DNA of 64,000 nucleotides from Isoperla grammatica. Its lineage: Eukaryota > Arthropoda > Insecta > Plecoptera > Perlodidae. A program made the position numbers and the translations under genes. Where the stretch lies: assembly GCA_945910005.1 (NCBI GenBank), contig OX246745.1:43790251-43854250 (forward strand). The letters are read 5' to 3'. The notes under the pieces are model-generated. The model saw only the letters and a list, made by a program, of their open reading frames with translations, was not told the origin of the DNA and made no database searches. Below, one piece after another: positions 38,481 to 54,214 of the stretch (positions within the stretch are counted from its first letter, which is position 1; the number at the start of each line of letters is the position of its first letter).

Positions 38481-41400
38481 TGTCAATAACAGGTGGCTCG
38501 TTCTAAGGCACTCTGTCGTTCATACAATGATAACAGTCACGTGACAGTCATACGGGGCGGAACATGTCAATAACAGGTGGCTCGTTCTAAGGCCCTCTGT
38601 CGTTCATACACAGATAACAGTCACGTGACAGTCATACGGGGCGGAACATGTCAATAACAGGTGGCTCGTTCTAAGGCCCTCTGTCGTTCATACACAGATA
38701 ACAGTCAAGTGACAGTCATACGGGGCGGAACATGTCAATAACAGGTGGCTCGTTCTAAGGCCCTCTGTCGTTCATACACAGATAACAGTCACGTGACAGT
38801 CATACGGGGCGGAACATGTCAATAACAGGTGGCTCGTTCTAAGGCCCTCTGTCGTTCATACACAGATAACAGTCACGTGACAGTCATACGGGGCGGAACA
38901 TGTCAATAACAGGTGGCTCGTTCTAAGGCCCTCTGTCGTTCATACACAGATAACAGTCACGTGACAGTCATACGGGGCGGAACATGTCAATAACAGGTGG
39001 CTCGTTCTAAGGCCCTCTGTCGTTCATACACAGATAACAGTCACGTGACAGTCATACGGGGCGGAACATGTCAATAACAGGTGGCTCGTTCTAAGGCCCT
39101 CTGTCGTTCATACAATGATAACAGTCACGTGACAGTCATACGGGGCGGAACATGTCAATAACAGGTGGCTCGTTCTAAGGCCCTCTGTCGTTCATACAAT
39201 GATAACAGTCACGTGACAGTCATACGGGGCGGAACATGTCAATAACAGGTGGCTCGTTCTAAGGCCCTCTGTCGTTCATACAATGATAACAGTCAAGTGA
39301 CAGTCATACGGGGCGGAACATGTCAATAACAGGTGGCTCGTTCTAAAGCCCTCTGTCGTTCATACAATGATAACAGTCACGTGACAGTCATACGGGGCGG
39401 AACATGTCAATAACAGGTGGCTCGTTCTAAGGCCCTCTGTCGTTCATACACAGATAACAGTCACGTGACAGTCATACGGGGCGGAACATGTCAATAACAG
39501 GTGGCTCGTTCTAAGGCCCTCTGTCGTTCATACACAGATAACAGTCACGTGACAGTCATACGGGGCGGAACATGTCAATAACAGGTGGCTCGTTCTAAGG
39601 CCCTCTGTCGTTCATACAATGATAACAGTCACGTGACAGTCATACGGGGCGGAACATGTCAATAACAGGTGGCTCGTTCTAAGGCCCTCTGTCGTTCATA
39701 CACAGATAACAGTCACGTGACAGTCATACGGGGCGGAACATGTCAATAACAGGTGGCTCGTTCTAAGGCCCTCTGTCGTTCATACACAGATAACAGTCAC
39801 GTGACAGTCATACGGGGCGGAACATGTCAATAACAGGTGGCTCGTTCTAAGGCCCTCTGTCGTTCATACACAGATAACAGTCACGTGACAGTCATACGGG
39901 GCGGAACATGTCAATAACAGGTGGCTCGTTCTAAGGCCCTCTGTCGTTCATACACAGATAACAGTCACGTGACAGTCATACGGGGCGGAACATGTCAATA
40001 ACAGGTGGCTCGTTCTAAGGCCCTCTGTCGTTCATACACAGATAACAGTCACGTGACAGTCATACGGGGCGGAACATGTCAATAACAGGTGGCTCGTTCT
40101 AAGGCCCTCTGTCGTTCATACACAGATAACAGTCACGTGACAGTCATACGGGGCGGAACATGTCAATAACAGGTGGCTCGTTCTAAGGCCCTCTGTCGTT
40201 CATACACAGATAACAGTCACGTGACAGTCATACGGGGCGGAACATGTCAATAACAGGTGGCTCGTTCTAAGGCCCTCTGTCGTTCATACACAGATAACAG
40301 TCAAGTGACAGTCATACGGGGCGGAACATGTCAATAACAGGTGGCTCGTTCTAAGGCACTCTGTCGTTCATACAATGATAACAGTCACGTGACAGTCATA
40401 CGGGGCGGAACATGTCAATAACAGGTGGCTCGTTCTAAGGCCCTCTGTCGTTCATACACAGATAACAGTCACGTGACAGTCATACGGGGCGGAACATGTC
40501 AATAACAGGTGGCTCGTTCTAAGGCCCTCTGTCGTTCATACACAGATAACAGTCACGTGACAGTCATACGGGGCGGAACATGTCAATAACAGGTGGCTCG
40601 TTCTAAGGCCCTCTGTCGTTCATACAATGATAACAGTCACGTGACAGTCATACGGGGCGGAACATGTCAATAACAGGTGGCTCGTTCTAAGGCCCTCTGT
40701 CGTTCATACACAGATAACAGTCACGTGACAGTCATACGGGGCGGAACATGTCAATAACAGGTGGCTCGTTCTAAGGCCCTCTGTCGTTCATACACAGATA
40801 ACAGTCACGTGACAGTCATACGGGGCGGAACATGTCAATAACAGGTGGCTCGTTCTAAGGCCCTCTGTCGTTCATACACAGATAACAGTCACGTGACAGT
40901 CATACGGGGCGGAACATGTCAATAACAGGTGGCTCGTTCTAAGGCCCTCTGTCGTTCATACACAGATAACAGTCACGTGACAGTCATACGGGGCGGAACA
41001 TGTCAATAACAGGTGGCTCGTTCTAAGGCCCTCTGTCGTTCATACAATGATAACAGTCACGTGACAGTCATACGGGGCGGAACATGTCAATAACAGGTGG
41101 CTCGTTCTAAGGCCCTCTGTCGTTCATACACAGATAACAGTCACGTGACAGTCATACGGGGCGGAACATGTCAATAACAGGTGGCTCGTTCTAAGGCACT
41201 CTGTCGTTCATACACAGATAACAGTCACGTGACAGTCATACGGGGCGGAACATGTCAATAAAAGGTGGCTCGTTCTAAGGCACTCTGTCGTTCATACACA
41301 GATAACAGTCACGTGACAGTCATACGGGGCGGAACATGTCAATAACAGGTGGCTCGTTCTAAGGCCCTCTGTCGTTCATACACAGATAACAGTCACGTGA

Positions 41401-43259
41401 CAGTCATACGGGGCGGAACATGTCAATAACAGGTGGCTCGTTCTAAGGCCCTCTGTCGTTCATACACAGATAACAGTCACGTGACAGTCATACGGGGCGG
41501 AACATGTCAATAACAGGTGGCTCGTTCTAAGGCCCTCTGTCGTTCATACACAGATAACAGTCAAGTGACAGTCATACGGGGCGGAACATGTCAATAACAG
41601 GTGGCTCGTTCTAAGGCCCTCTGTCGTTCATACAATGATAACAGTCACGTGACAGTCATACGGGGCGGAACATGTCAATAACAGGTGGCTCGTTCTAAGG
41701 CCCTCTGTCGTTCATACAATGATAACAGTCACGTGACAGTCATACGGGGCGGAACATGTCAATAACAGGTGGCTCGTTCTAAGGCCCTCTGTCGTTCATA
41801 CACAGATAACAGTCACGTGACAGTCATACGGGGCGGAACATGTCAATAACAGGTGGCTCGTTCTAAGGCCCTCTGTCGTTCATACACAGATAACAGTCAC
41901 GTGACAGTCATACGGGGCGGAACATGTCAATAACAGGTGGCTCGTTCTAAGGCCCTCTGTCGTTCATACACAGATAACAGTCACGTGACAGTCATACGGG
42001 GCGGAACATGTCAATAACAGGTGGCTCGTTCTAAGGCCCTCTGTCGTTCATACACAGATAACAGTCACGTGACAGTCATACGGGGCGGAACATGTCAATA
42101 ACAGGTGGCTCGTTCTAAGGCACTCTGTCGTTCATACACAGATAACAGTCACGTGACAGTCATACGGGGCGGAACATGTCAATAACAGGTGGCTCGTTCT
42201 AAGGCCCTCTGTCGTTCATACACAGATAACAGTCAAGTGACAGTCATACGGGGCGGAACATGTCAATAACAGGTGGCTCGTTCTAAGGCCCTCTGTCGTT
42301 CATACACAGATAACAGTCACGTGACAGTCATACGGGGCGGAACATGTCAATAACAGGTGGCTCGTTCTAAGGCCCTCTGTCGTTCATACACAGATAACAG
42401 TCACGTGACAGTCATACGGGGCGGAACATGTCAATAACAGGTGGCTCGTTCTAAGGCCCTCTGTCGTTCATACACAGATAACAGTCACGTGACAGTCATA
42501 CGGGGCGGAACATGTCAATAACAGGTGGCTCGTTCTAAGGCCCTCTGTCGTTCATACACAGATAACAGTCACGTGACAGTCATACGGGGCGGAACATGTC
42601 AATAACAGGTGGCTCGTTCTAAGGCCCTCTGTCGTTCATACACAGATAACAGTCACGTGACAGTCATACGGGGCGGAACATGTCAATAACAGGTGGCTCG
42701 TTCTAAGGCCCTCTGTCGTTCATACAAAGATAACAGTCACGTGACAGTCATACGGGGCGGAACATGTCAATAACAGGTGGCTCGTTCTAAGGCCCTCTGT
42801 CGTTCATACAAAGATAACAGTCACGTGACAGTCATACGGGGCGGAACATGTCAATAACAGGTGGCTCGTTCTAAGGCCCTCTGTCGTTCATACAATGATA
42901 ACAGTCACGTGACAGTCATACGGGGCGGAACATGTCAATAACAGGTGGCTCGTTCTAAGGCCCTCTGTCGTTCATACAATGATAACAGTCACGTGACAGT
43001 CATACGGGGCGGAACATGTCAATAACAGGTGGCTCGTTCTAAGGCCCTCTGTCGTTCATACACAGATAACAGTCACGTGACAGTCATACGGGGCGGAACA
43101 TGTCAATAACAGGTGGCTCGTTCTAAGGCCCTCTGTCGTTCATACAAAGATAACAGTCACGTGACAGTCATACGGGGCGGAACATGTCAATAACAGGTGG
43201 CTCGTTCTAAGGCCCTCTGTCGTTCATACACAGATAACAGTCAAGTGACAGTCATACGG

Positions 43260-45580
43260 GGCGGAACATGTCAATAACAGGTGGCTCGTTCTAAGGCCCT
43301 CTGTCGTTCATACACAGATAACAGTCACGTGACAGTCATACGGGGCGGAACATGTCAATAACAGGTGGCTCGTTCTAAGGCCCTCTGTCGTTCATACACA
43401 GATAACAGTCACGTGACAGTCATACGGGGCGGAACATGTCAATAACAGGTGGCTCGTTCTAAGGCCCTCTGTCGTTCATACACAGATAACAGTCACGTGA
43501 CAGTCATACGGGGCGGAACATGTCAATAACAGGTGGCTCGTTCTAAGGCCCTCTGTCGTTCATACACAGATAACAGTCACGTGACAGTCATACGGGGCGG
43601 AACATGTCAATAACAGGTGGCTCGTTCTAAGGCCCTCTGTCGTTCATACACAGATAACAGTCACGTGACAGTCATACGGGGCGGAACATGTCAATAACAG
43701 GTGGCTCGTTCTAAGGCCCTCTGTCGTTCATACACAGATAACAGTCACGTGACAGTCATACGGGGCGGAACATGTCAATAACAGGTGGCTCGTTCTAAGG
43801 CCCTCTGTCGTTCATACACAGATAACAGTCACGTGACAGTCATACGGGGCGGAACATGTCAATAACAGGTGGCTCGTTCTAAGGCCCTCTGTCGTTCATA
43901 CACAGATAACAGTCACGTGACAGTCATACGGGGCGGAACATGTCAATAACAGGTGGCTCGTTCTAAGGCCCTCTGTCGTTCATACACAGATAACAGTCAC
44001 GTGACAGTCATACGGGGCGGAACATGTCAATAACAGGTGGCTCGTTCTAAGGCCCTCTGTCGTTCATACACAGATAACAGTCACGTGACAGTCATACGGG
44101 GCGGAACATGTCAATAACAGGTGGCTCGTTCTAAGGCCCTCTGTCGTTCATACACAGATAACAGTCACGTGACAGTCATACGGGGCGGAACATGTCAATA
44201 ACAGGTGGCTCGTTCTAAGGCCCTCTGTCGTTCATACACAGATAACAGTCACGTGACAGTCATACGGGGCGGAACATGTCAATAACAGGTGGCTCGTTCT
44301 AAGGCCCTCTGTCGTTCATACACAGATAACAGTCACGTGACAGTCATACGGGGCGGAACATGTCAATAACAGGTGGCTCGTTCTAAGGCCCTCTGTCGTT
44401 CATACACAGATAACAGTCACGTGACAGTCATACGGGGCGGAACATGTCAATAACAGGTGGCTCGTTCTAAGGCCCTCTGTCGTTCATACACAGATAACAG
44501 TCACGTGACAGTCATACGGGGCGGAACATGTCAATAACAGGTGGCTCGTTCTAAGGCCCTCTGTCGTTCATACACAGATAACAGTCACGTGACAGTCATA
44601 CGGGGCGGAACATGTCAATAACAGGTGGCTCGTTCTAAGGCCCTCTGTCGTTCATACACAGATAACAGTCACGTGACAGTCATACGGGGCGGAACATGTC
44701 AATAACAGGTGGCTCGTTCTAAGGCCCTCTGTCGTTCATACACAGATAACAGTCACGTGACAGTCATACGGGGCGGAACATGTCAATAACAGGTGGCTCG
44801 TTCTAAGGCCCTCTGTCGTTCATACACAGATAACAGTCACGTGACAGTCATACGGGGCGGAACATGTCAATAACAGGTGGCTCGTTCTAAGGCCCTCTGT
44901 CGTTCATACACAGATAACAGTCACGTGACAGTCATACGGGGCGGAACATGTCAATAACAGGTGGCTCGTTCTAAGGCCCTCTGTCGTTCATACACAGATA
45001 ACAGTCACGTGACAGTCATACGGGGCGGAACATGTCAATAACAGGTGGCTCGTTCTAAGGCCCTCTGTCGTTCATACACAGATAACAGTCACGTGACAGT
45101 CATACGGGGCGGAACATGTCAATAACAGGTGGCTCGTTCTAAGGCCCTCTGTCGTTCATACACAGATAACAGTCACGTGACAGTCATACGGGGCGGAACA
45201 TGTCAATAACAGGTGGCTCGTTCTAAGGCCCTCTGTCGTTCATACACAGATAACAGTCACGTGACAGTCATACGGGGCGGAACATGTCAATAACAGGTGG
45301 CTCGTTCTAAGGCCCTCTGTCGTTCATACACAGATAACAGTCACGTGACAGTCATACGGGGCGGAACATGTCAATAACAGGTGGCTCGTTCTAAGGCCCT
45401 CTGTCGTTCATACACAGATAACAGTCACGTGACAGTCATACGGGGCGGAACATGTCAATAACAGGTGGCTCGTTCTAAGGCCCTCTGTCGTTCATACACA
45501 GATAACAGTCACGTGACAGTCATACGGGGCGGAACATGTCAATAACAGGTGGCTCGTTCTAAGGCCCTCTGTCGTTCATA
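43260..45580 (+). repeat. Homogenised stretch of the 84-bp array
   Basis: About 27 consecutive units show the consensus state at all the usual variable sites. It is bounded by a CAAGTG unit near 43233 and a CAATGAT unit near 45582. This is the longest variant-free run in the array that I noticed and is probably the most recently amplified segment. Confidence 0.65.
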
Positions 45581-48500
45581 CAATGATAACAGTCACGTGA
45601 CAGTCATACGGGGCGGAACATGTCAATAACAGGTGGCTCGTTCTAAGGCCCTCTGTCGTTCATACACATATAACAGTCACGTGACAGTCATACGGGGCGG
45701 AACATGTCAATAACAGGTGGCTCGTTCTAAGGCCCTCTGTCGTTCATACACAGATAACAGTCACGTGACAGTCATACGGGGCGGAACATGTCAATAACAG
45801 GTGGCTCGTTCTAAGGCCCTCTGTCGTTCATACACAGATAACAGTCACGTGACAGTCATACGGGGCGGAACATGTCAATAACAGGTGGCTCGTTCTAAGG
45901 CCCTCTGTCGTTCATACACAGATAACAGTCACGTGACAGTCATACGGGGCGGAACATGTCAATAACAGGTGGCTCGTTCTAAGGCACTCTGTCGTTCATA
46001 CAATGATAACAGTCACGTGACAGTCATACGGGGCGGAACATGTCAATAACAGGTGGCTCGTTCTAAGGCCCTCTGTCGTTCATACACAGATAACAGTCAC
46101 GTGACAGTCATACGGGGCGGAACATGTCAATAACAGGTGGCTCGTTCTAAGGCCCTCTGTCGTTCATACAATGATAACAGTCACGTGACAGTCATACGGG
46201 GCGGAACATGTCAATAACAGGTGGCTCGTTCTAAGGCCCTCTGTCGTTCATACACAGATAACAGTCACGTGACAGTCATACGGGGCGGAACATGTCAATA
46301 ACAGGTGGCTCGTTCTAAGGCCCTCTGTCGTTCATACACAGATAACAGTCACGTGACAGTCATACGGGGCGGAACATGTAAATAACAGGTGGCTCGTTCT
46401 AAGGCCCTCTGTCGTTCATACACAGATAACAGTCACGTGACAGTCATACGGGGCGGAACATGTCAATAACAGGTGGCTCGTTCTAAGGCCCTCTGTCGTT
46501 CATACACAGATAACAGTCACGTGACAGTCATACGGGGCGGAACATGTCAATAACAGGTGGCTCGTTCTAAGGCCCTCTGTCGTTCATACACAGATAACAG
46601 TCACGTGACAGTCATACGGGGCGGAACATGTCAATAACAGGTGGCTCGTTCTAAGGCCCTCTGTCGTTCATACACAGATAACAGTCACGTGACAGTCATA
46701 CGGGGCGGAACATGTCAATAACAGGTGGCTCGTTCTAAGGCCCTCTGTCGTTCATACACAGATAACAGTCACGTGACAGTCATACGGGGCGGAACATGTC
46801 AATAACAGGTGGCTCGTTCTAAGGCCCTCTGTCGTTCATACACAGATAACAGTCACGTGACAGTCATACGGGGCGGAACATGTCAATAACAGGTGGCTCG
46901 TTCTAAGGCCCTCTGTCGTTCATACAATGATAACAGTCACGTGACAGTCATACGGGGCGGAACATGTCAATAACAGGTGGCTCGTTCTAAGGCCCTCTGT
47001 CGTTCATACACAGATAACAGTCACGTGACAGTCATACGGGGCGGAACATGTCAATAACAGGTGGCTCGTTCTAAGGCCCTCTGTCGTTCATACACAGATA
47101 ACAGTCACGTGACAGTCATACGGGGCGGAACATGTCAATAACAGGTGGCTCGTTCTAAGGCCCTCTGTCGTTCATACAAAGATAACAGTCAAGTGACAGT
47201 CATACGGGGCGGAACATGTCAATAACAGGTGGCTCGTTCTAAGGCACTCTGTCGTTCATACAATGATAACAGTCACGTGACAGTCATACGGGGCGGAACA
47301 TGTCAATAACAGGTGGCTCGTTCTAAGGCCCTCTGTCGTTCATACACAGATAACAGTCACGTGACAGTCATACGGGGCGGAACATGTCAATAACAGGTGG
47401 CTCGTTCTAAGGCCCTCTGTCGTTCATACAATGATAACAGTCACGTGACAGTCATACGGGGCGGAACATGTCAATAACAGGTGGCTCGTTCTAAGGCCCT
47501 CTGTCGTTCATACACAGATAACAGTCACGTGACAGTCATACGGGGCGGAACATGTCAATAACAGGTGGCTCGTTCTAAGGCCCTCTGTCGTTCATACACA
47601 GATAACAGTCACGTGACAGTCATACGGGGCGGAACATGTCAATAACAGGTGGCTCGTTCTAAGGCCCTCTGTCGTTCATACACAGATAACAGTCACGTGA
47701 CAGTCATACGGGGCGGAACATGTCAATAACAGGTGGCTCGTTCTAAGGCCCTCTGTCGTTCATACACAGATAACAGTCACGTGACAGTCATACGGGGCGG
47801 AACATGTCAATAACAGGTGGCTCGTTCTAAGGCCCTCTGTCGTTCATACACAGATAACAGTCACGTGACAGTCATACGGGGCGGAACATGTCAATAACAG
47901 GTGGCTCGTTCTAAGGCCCTCTGTCGTTCATACACAGATAACAGTCACGTGACAGTCATACGGGGCGGAACATGTAAATAACAGGTGGCTCGTTCTAAGG
48001 CCCTCTGTCGTTCATACACAGATAACAGTCACGTGACAGTCATACGGGGCGGAACATGTCAATAACAGGTGGCTCGTTCTAAGGCCCTCTGTCGTTCATA
48101 CACAGATAACAGTCACGTGACAGTCATACGGGGCGGAACATGTCAATAACAGGTGGCTCGTTCTAAGGCCCTCTGTCGTTCATACACAGATAACAGTCAC
48201 GTGACAGTCATACGGGGCGGAACATGTCAATAACAGGTGGCTCGTTCTAAGGCCCTCTGTCGTTCATACACAGATAACAGTCACGTGACAGTCATACGGG
48301 GCGGAACATGTCAATAACAGGTGGCTCGTTCTAAGGCCCTCTGTCGTTCATACAAAGATAACAGTCAAGTGACAGTCATACGGGGCGGAACATGTCAATA
48401 ACAGGTGGCTCGTTCTAAGGCACTCTGTCGTTCATACAATGATAACAGTCACGTGACAGTCATACGGGGCGGAACATGTCAATAACAGGTGGCTCGTTCT

Positions 48501-51500
48501 AAGGCCCTCTGTCGTTCATACACAGATAACAGTCACGTGACAGTCATACGGGGCGGAACATGTCAATAACAGGTGGCTCGTTCTAAGACCCTCTGTCGTT
48601 CATACAATGATAACAGTCACGTGACAGTCATACGGGGCGGAACATGTCAATAACAGGTGGCTCGTTCTAAGGCCCTCTGTCGTTCATACACAGATAACAG
48701 TCACGTGACAGTCATACGGGGCGGAACATGTCAATAACAGGTGGCTCGTTCTAAGGCCCTCTGTCGTTCATACACAGATAACAGTCACGTGACAGTCATA
48801 CGGGGCGGAACATGTCAATAACAGGTGGCTCGTTCTAAGGCCCTCTGTCGTTCATACAATGATAACAGTCACGTGACAGTCATACGGGGCGGAACATGTC
48901 AATAACAGGTGGCTCGTTCTAAGGCCCTCTGTCGTTCATACACAGATAACAGTCACGTGACAGTCATACGGGGCGGAACATGTCAATAACAGGTGGCTCG
49001 TTCTAAGGCCCTCTGTCGTTCATACACAGATAACAGTCACGTGACAGTCATACGGGGCGGAACATGTCAATAACAGGTGGCTCGTTCTAAGGCCCTCTGT
49101 CGTTCACACACAGATAACAGTCACGTGACAGTCATACGGGGCGGAACATGTCAATAACAGGTGGCTCGTTCTAAGGCCCTCTGTCGTTCATACAATGATA
49201 ACAGTCACGTGACAGTCATACGGGGCGGAACATGTCAATAACAGGTGGCTCGTTCTAAGGCCCTCTGTCGTTCATACACAGATAACAGTCACGTGACAGT
49301 CATACGGGGCGGAACATGTCAATAACAGGTGGCTCGTTCTAAGGCCCTCTGTCGTTCATACAATGATAACAGTCACGTGACAGTCATACGGGGCGGAACA
49401 TGTCAATAACAGGTGGCTCGTTCTAAGGCCCTCTGTCGTTCATACACAGATAACAGTCACGTGACAGTCATACGGGGCGGAACATGTCAATAACAGGTGG
49501 CTCGTTCTAAGGCCCTCTGTCGTTCATACACAGATAACAGTCAAGTGACAGTCATACGGGGCGGAACATGTCAATAACAGGTGGCTCGTTCTAAGGCCCT
49601 CTGTCGTTCATACACAGATAACAGTCACGTGACAGTCATACGGGGCGGAACATGTCAATAACAGGTGGCTCGTTCTAAGGCACTCTGTCGTTCATACACA
49701 GATAACAGTCACGTGACAGTCATACGGGGCGGAACATGTCAATAACAGGTGGCTCGTTCTAAGGCCCTCTGTCGTTCATACACAGATAACAGTCAAGTGA
49801 CAGTCATACGGGGCGGAACATGTCAATAACAGGTGGCTCGTTCTAAGGCCCTCTGTCGTTCATACACAGATAACAGTCACGTGACAGTCATACGGGGCGG
49901 AACATGTCAATAACAGGTGGCTCGTTCTAAGGCCCTCTGTCGTTCATACACAACACAGATAACAGTCACGTGACAGTCATACGGGGCGGAACATGTCAAT
50001 AACAGGTGGCTCGTTCTAAGGCCCTCTGTCGTTCATACACAGATAACAGTCACGTGACAGTCATACGGGGCGGAACATGTCAATAACAGGTGGCTCGTTC
50101 TAAGGCCCTCTGTCGTTCATACACAGATAACAGTCACGTGACAGTCATACGGGGCGGAACATGTCAATAACAGGTGGCTCGTTCTAAGGCCCTCTGTCGT
50201 TCATACACAGATAACAGTCACGTGACAGTCATACGGGGCGGAACATGTCAATAACAGGTGGCTCGTTCTAAGGCCCTCTGTCGTTCATACACAGATAACA
50301 GTCACGTGACAGTCATACGGGGCGGAACATGTCAATAACAGGTGGCTCGTTCTAAGGCCCTCTGTCGTTCATACACAGATAACAGTCACGTGACAGTCAT
50401 ACGGGGCGGAACATGTCAATAACAGGTGGCTCGTTCTAAGGCCCTCTGTCGTTCATACAATGATAACAGTCACGTGACAGTCATACGGGGCGGAACATGT
50501 CAATAACAGGTGGCTCGTTCTAAGGCCCTCTGTCGTTCATACACAGATAACAGTCACGTGACAGTCATACGGGGCGGAACATGTCAATAACAGGTGGCTC
50601 GTTCTAAGGCCCTCTGTCGTTCATACACAGATAACAGTCACGTGACAGTCATACGGGGCGGAACATGTCAATAACAGGTGGCTCGTTCTAAGGCCCTCTG
50701 TCGTTCATACACAGATAACAGTCACGTGACAGTCATACGGGGCGGAACATGTCAATAACAGGTGGCTCGTTCTAAGGCCCTCTGTCGTTCATACACAGAT
50801 AACAGTCAAGTGACAGTCATACGGGGCGGAACATGTCAATAACAGGTGGCTCGTTCTAAGGCCCTCTGTCGTTCATACACAGATAACAGTCACGTGACAG
50901 TCATACGGGGCGGAACATGTCAATAACAGGTGGCTCGTTCTAAGGCCCTCTGTCGTTCATACACAGATAACAGTCACGTGACAGTCATACGGGGCGGAAC
51001 ATGTCAATAACAGGTGGCTCGTTCTAAGGCCCTCTGTCGTTCATACACAGATAACAGTCACGTGACAGTCATACGGGGCGGAACATGTCAATAACAGGTG
51101 GCTCGTTCTAAGGCCCTCTGTCGTTCATACACAACACAGATAACAGTCACGTGACAGTCATACGGGGCGGAACATGTCAATAACAGGTGGCTCGTTCTAA
51201 GGCCCTCTGTCGTTCATACACAGATAACAGTCAAGTGACAGTCATACGGGGCGGAACATGTCAATAACAGGTGGCTCGTTCTAAGGCCCTCTGTCGTTCA
51301 TACACAGATAACAGTCACGTGACAGTCATACGGGGCGGAACATGTCAATAACAGGTGGCTCGTTCTAAGGCCCTCTGTCGTTCATACACAGATAACAGTC
51401 ACGTGACAGTCATACGGGGCGGAACATGTCAATAACAGGTGGCTCGTTCTAAGGCCCTCTGTCGTTCATACACAGATAACAGTCAAGTGACAGTCATACG

Positions 51501-54214
51501 GGGCGGAACATGTCAATAACAGGTGGCTCGTTCTAAGGCCCTCTGTCGTTCATACAATGATAACAGTCACGTGACAGTCATACGGGGCGGAACATGTCAA
51601 TAACAGGTGGCTCGTTCTAAGGCCCTCTGTCGTTCATACACAGATAACAGTCACGTGACAGTCATACGGGGCGGAACATGTCAATAACAGGTGGCTCGTT
51701 CTAAGGCCCTCTGTCGTTCATACACAGATAACAGTCACGTGACAGTCATACGGGGCGGAACATGTCAATAACAGGTGGCTCGTTCTAAGGCACTCTGTCG
51801 TTCATACACAGATAACAGTCACGTGACAGTCATACGGGGCGGAACATGTCAATAACAGGTGGCTCGTTCTAAGGCCCTCTGTCGTTCATACACAGATAAC
51901 AGTCACGTGACAGTCATACGGGGCGGAACATGTCAATAACAGGTGGCTCGTTCTAAGGCCCTCTGTCGTTCATACAATGATAACAGTCACGTGACAGTCA
52001 TACGGGGCGGAACATGTCAATAACAGGTGGCTCGTTCTAAGGCCCTCTGTCGTTCATACACAGATAACAGTCACGTGACAGTCATACGGGGCGGAACATG
52101 TCAATAACAGGTGGCTCGTTCTAAGGCCCTCTGTCGTTCATACACAGATAACAGTCACGTGACAGTCATACGGGGCGGAACATGTCAATAACAGGTGGCT
52201 CGTTCTAAGGCCCTCTGTCGTTCATACACAGATAACAGTCACGTGACAGTCATACGGGGCGGAACATGTCAATAACAGGTGGCTCGTTCTAAGGCCCTCT
52301 GTCGTTCATACACAGATAACAGTCACGTGACAGTCATACGGGGCGGAACATGTCAATAACAGGTGGCTCGTTCTAAGGCCCTCTGTCGTTCATACACAGA
52401 TAACAGTCACGTGACAGTCATACGGGGCGGAACATGTCAATAACAGGTGGCTCGTTCTAAGGCCCTCTGTCGTTCATACAATGATAACAGTCACGTGACA
52501 GTCATACGGGGCGGAACATGTCAATAACAGGTGGCTCGTTCTAAGGCCCTCTGTCGTTCATACACAGATAACAGTCACGTGACAGTCATACGGGGCGGAA
52601 CATGTCAATAACAGGTGGCTCGTTCTAAGGCACTCTGTCGTTCATACAATGATAACAGTCACGTGACAGTCATACGGGGCGGAACATGTCAATAACAGGT
52701 GGCTCGTTCTAAGGCCCTCTGTCGTTCATACACAGATAACAGTCAAGTGACAGTCATACGGGGCGGAACATGTCAATAACAGGTGGCTCGTTCTAAGGCC
52801 CTCTGTCGTTCATACACAGATAACAGTCACGTGACAGTCATACGGGGCGGAACATGTCAATAACAGGTGGCTCGTTCTAAGGCCCTCTGTCGTTCATACA
52901 ATGATAACAGTCACGTGACAGTCATACGGGGCGGAACATGTCAATAACAGGTGGCTCGTTCTAAGGCCCTCTGTCGTTCATACAATGATAACAGTCACGT
53001 GACAGTCATACGGGGCGGAACATGTCAATAACAGGTGGCTCGTTCTAAGGCACTCTGTCGTTCATACACAGATAACAGTCACGTGACAGTCATACGGGGC
53101 GGAACATGTCAATAACAGGTGGCTCGTTCTAAGGCCCTCTGTCGTTCATACACAGATAACAGTCACGTGACAGTCATACGGGGCGGAACATGTCAATAAC
53201 AGGTGGCTCGTTCTAAGGCCCTCTGTCGTTCATACACAGATAACAGTCACGTGACAGTCATACGGGGCGGAACATGTCAATAACAGGTGGCTCGTTCTAA
53301 GGCCCTCTGTCGTTCATACACAGATAACAGTCACGTGACAGTCATACGGGGCGGAACATGTCAATAACAGGTGGCTCGTTCTAAGGCCCTCTGTCGTTCA
53401 TACACAGATAACAGTCAAGTGACAGTCATACGGGGCGGAACATGTCAATAACAGGTGGCTCGTTCTAAGGCCCTCTGTCGTTCATACACAGATAACAGTC
53501 ACGTGACAGTCATACGGGGCGGAACATGTCAATAACAGGTGGCTCGTTCTAAGGCCCTCTGTCGTTCATACACAGATAACAGTCACGTGACAGTCATACG
53601 GGGCGGAACATGTCAATAACAGGTGGCTCGTTCTAAGGCCCTCTGTCGTTCATACACAGATAACAGTCACGTGACAGTCATACGGGGCGGAACATGTCAA
53701 TAACAGGTGGCTCGTTCTAAGGCCCTCTGTCGTTCATACACAGATAACAGTCACGTGACAGTCATACGGGGCGGAACATGTCAATAACAGGTGGCTCGTT
53801 CTAAGGCCCTCTGTCGTTCATACACAGATAACAGTCACGTGACAGTCATACGGGGCGGAACATGTCAATAACAGGTGGCTCGTTCTAAGGCCCTCTGTCG
53901 TTCATACACAGATAACAGTCACGTGACAGTCATACGGGGCGGAACATGTCAATAACAGGTGGCTCGTTCTAAGGCCCTCTGTCGTTCATACACAGATAAC
54001 AGTCAAGTGACAGTCATACGGGGCGGAACATGTCAATAACAGGTGGCTCGTTCTAAGGCCCTCTGTCGTTCATACAATGATAACAGTCACGTGACAGTCA
54101 TACGGGGCGGAACATGTCAATAACAGGTGGCTCGTTCTAAGGCCCTCTGTCGTTCATACAATGATAACAGTCACGTGACAGTCATACGGGGCGGAACATG
54201 TCAATAACAGGTGG

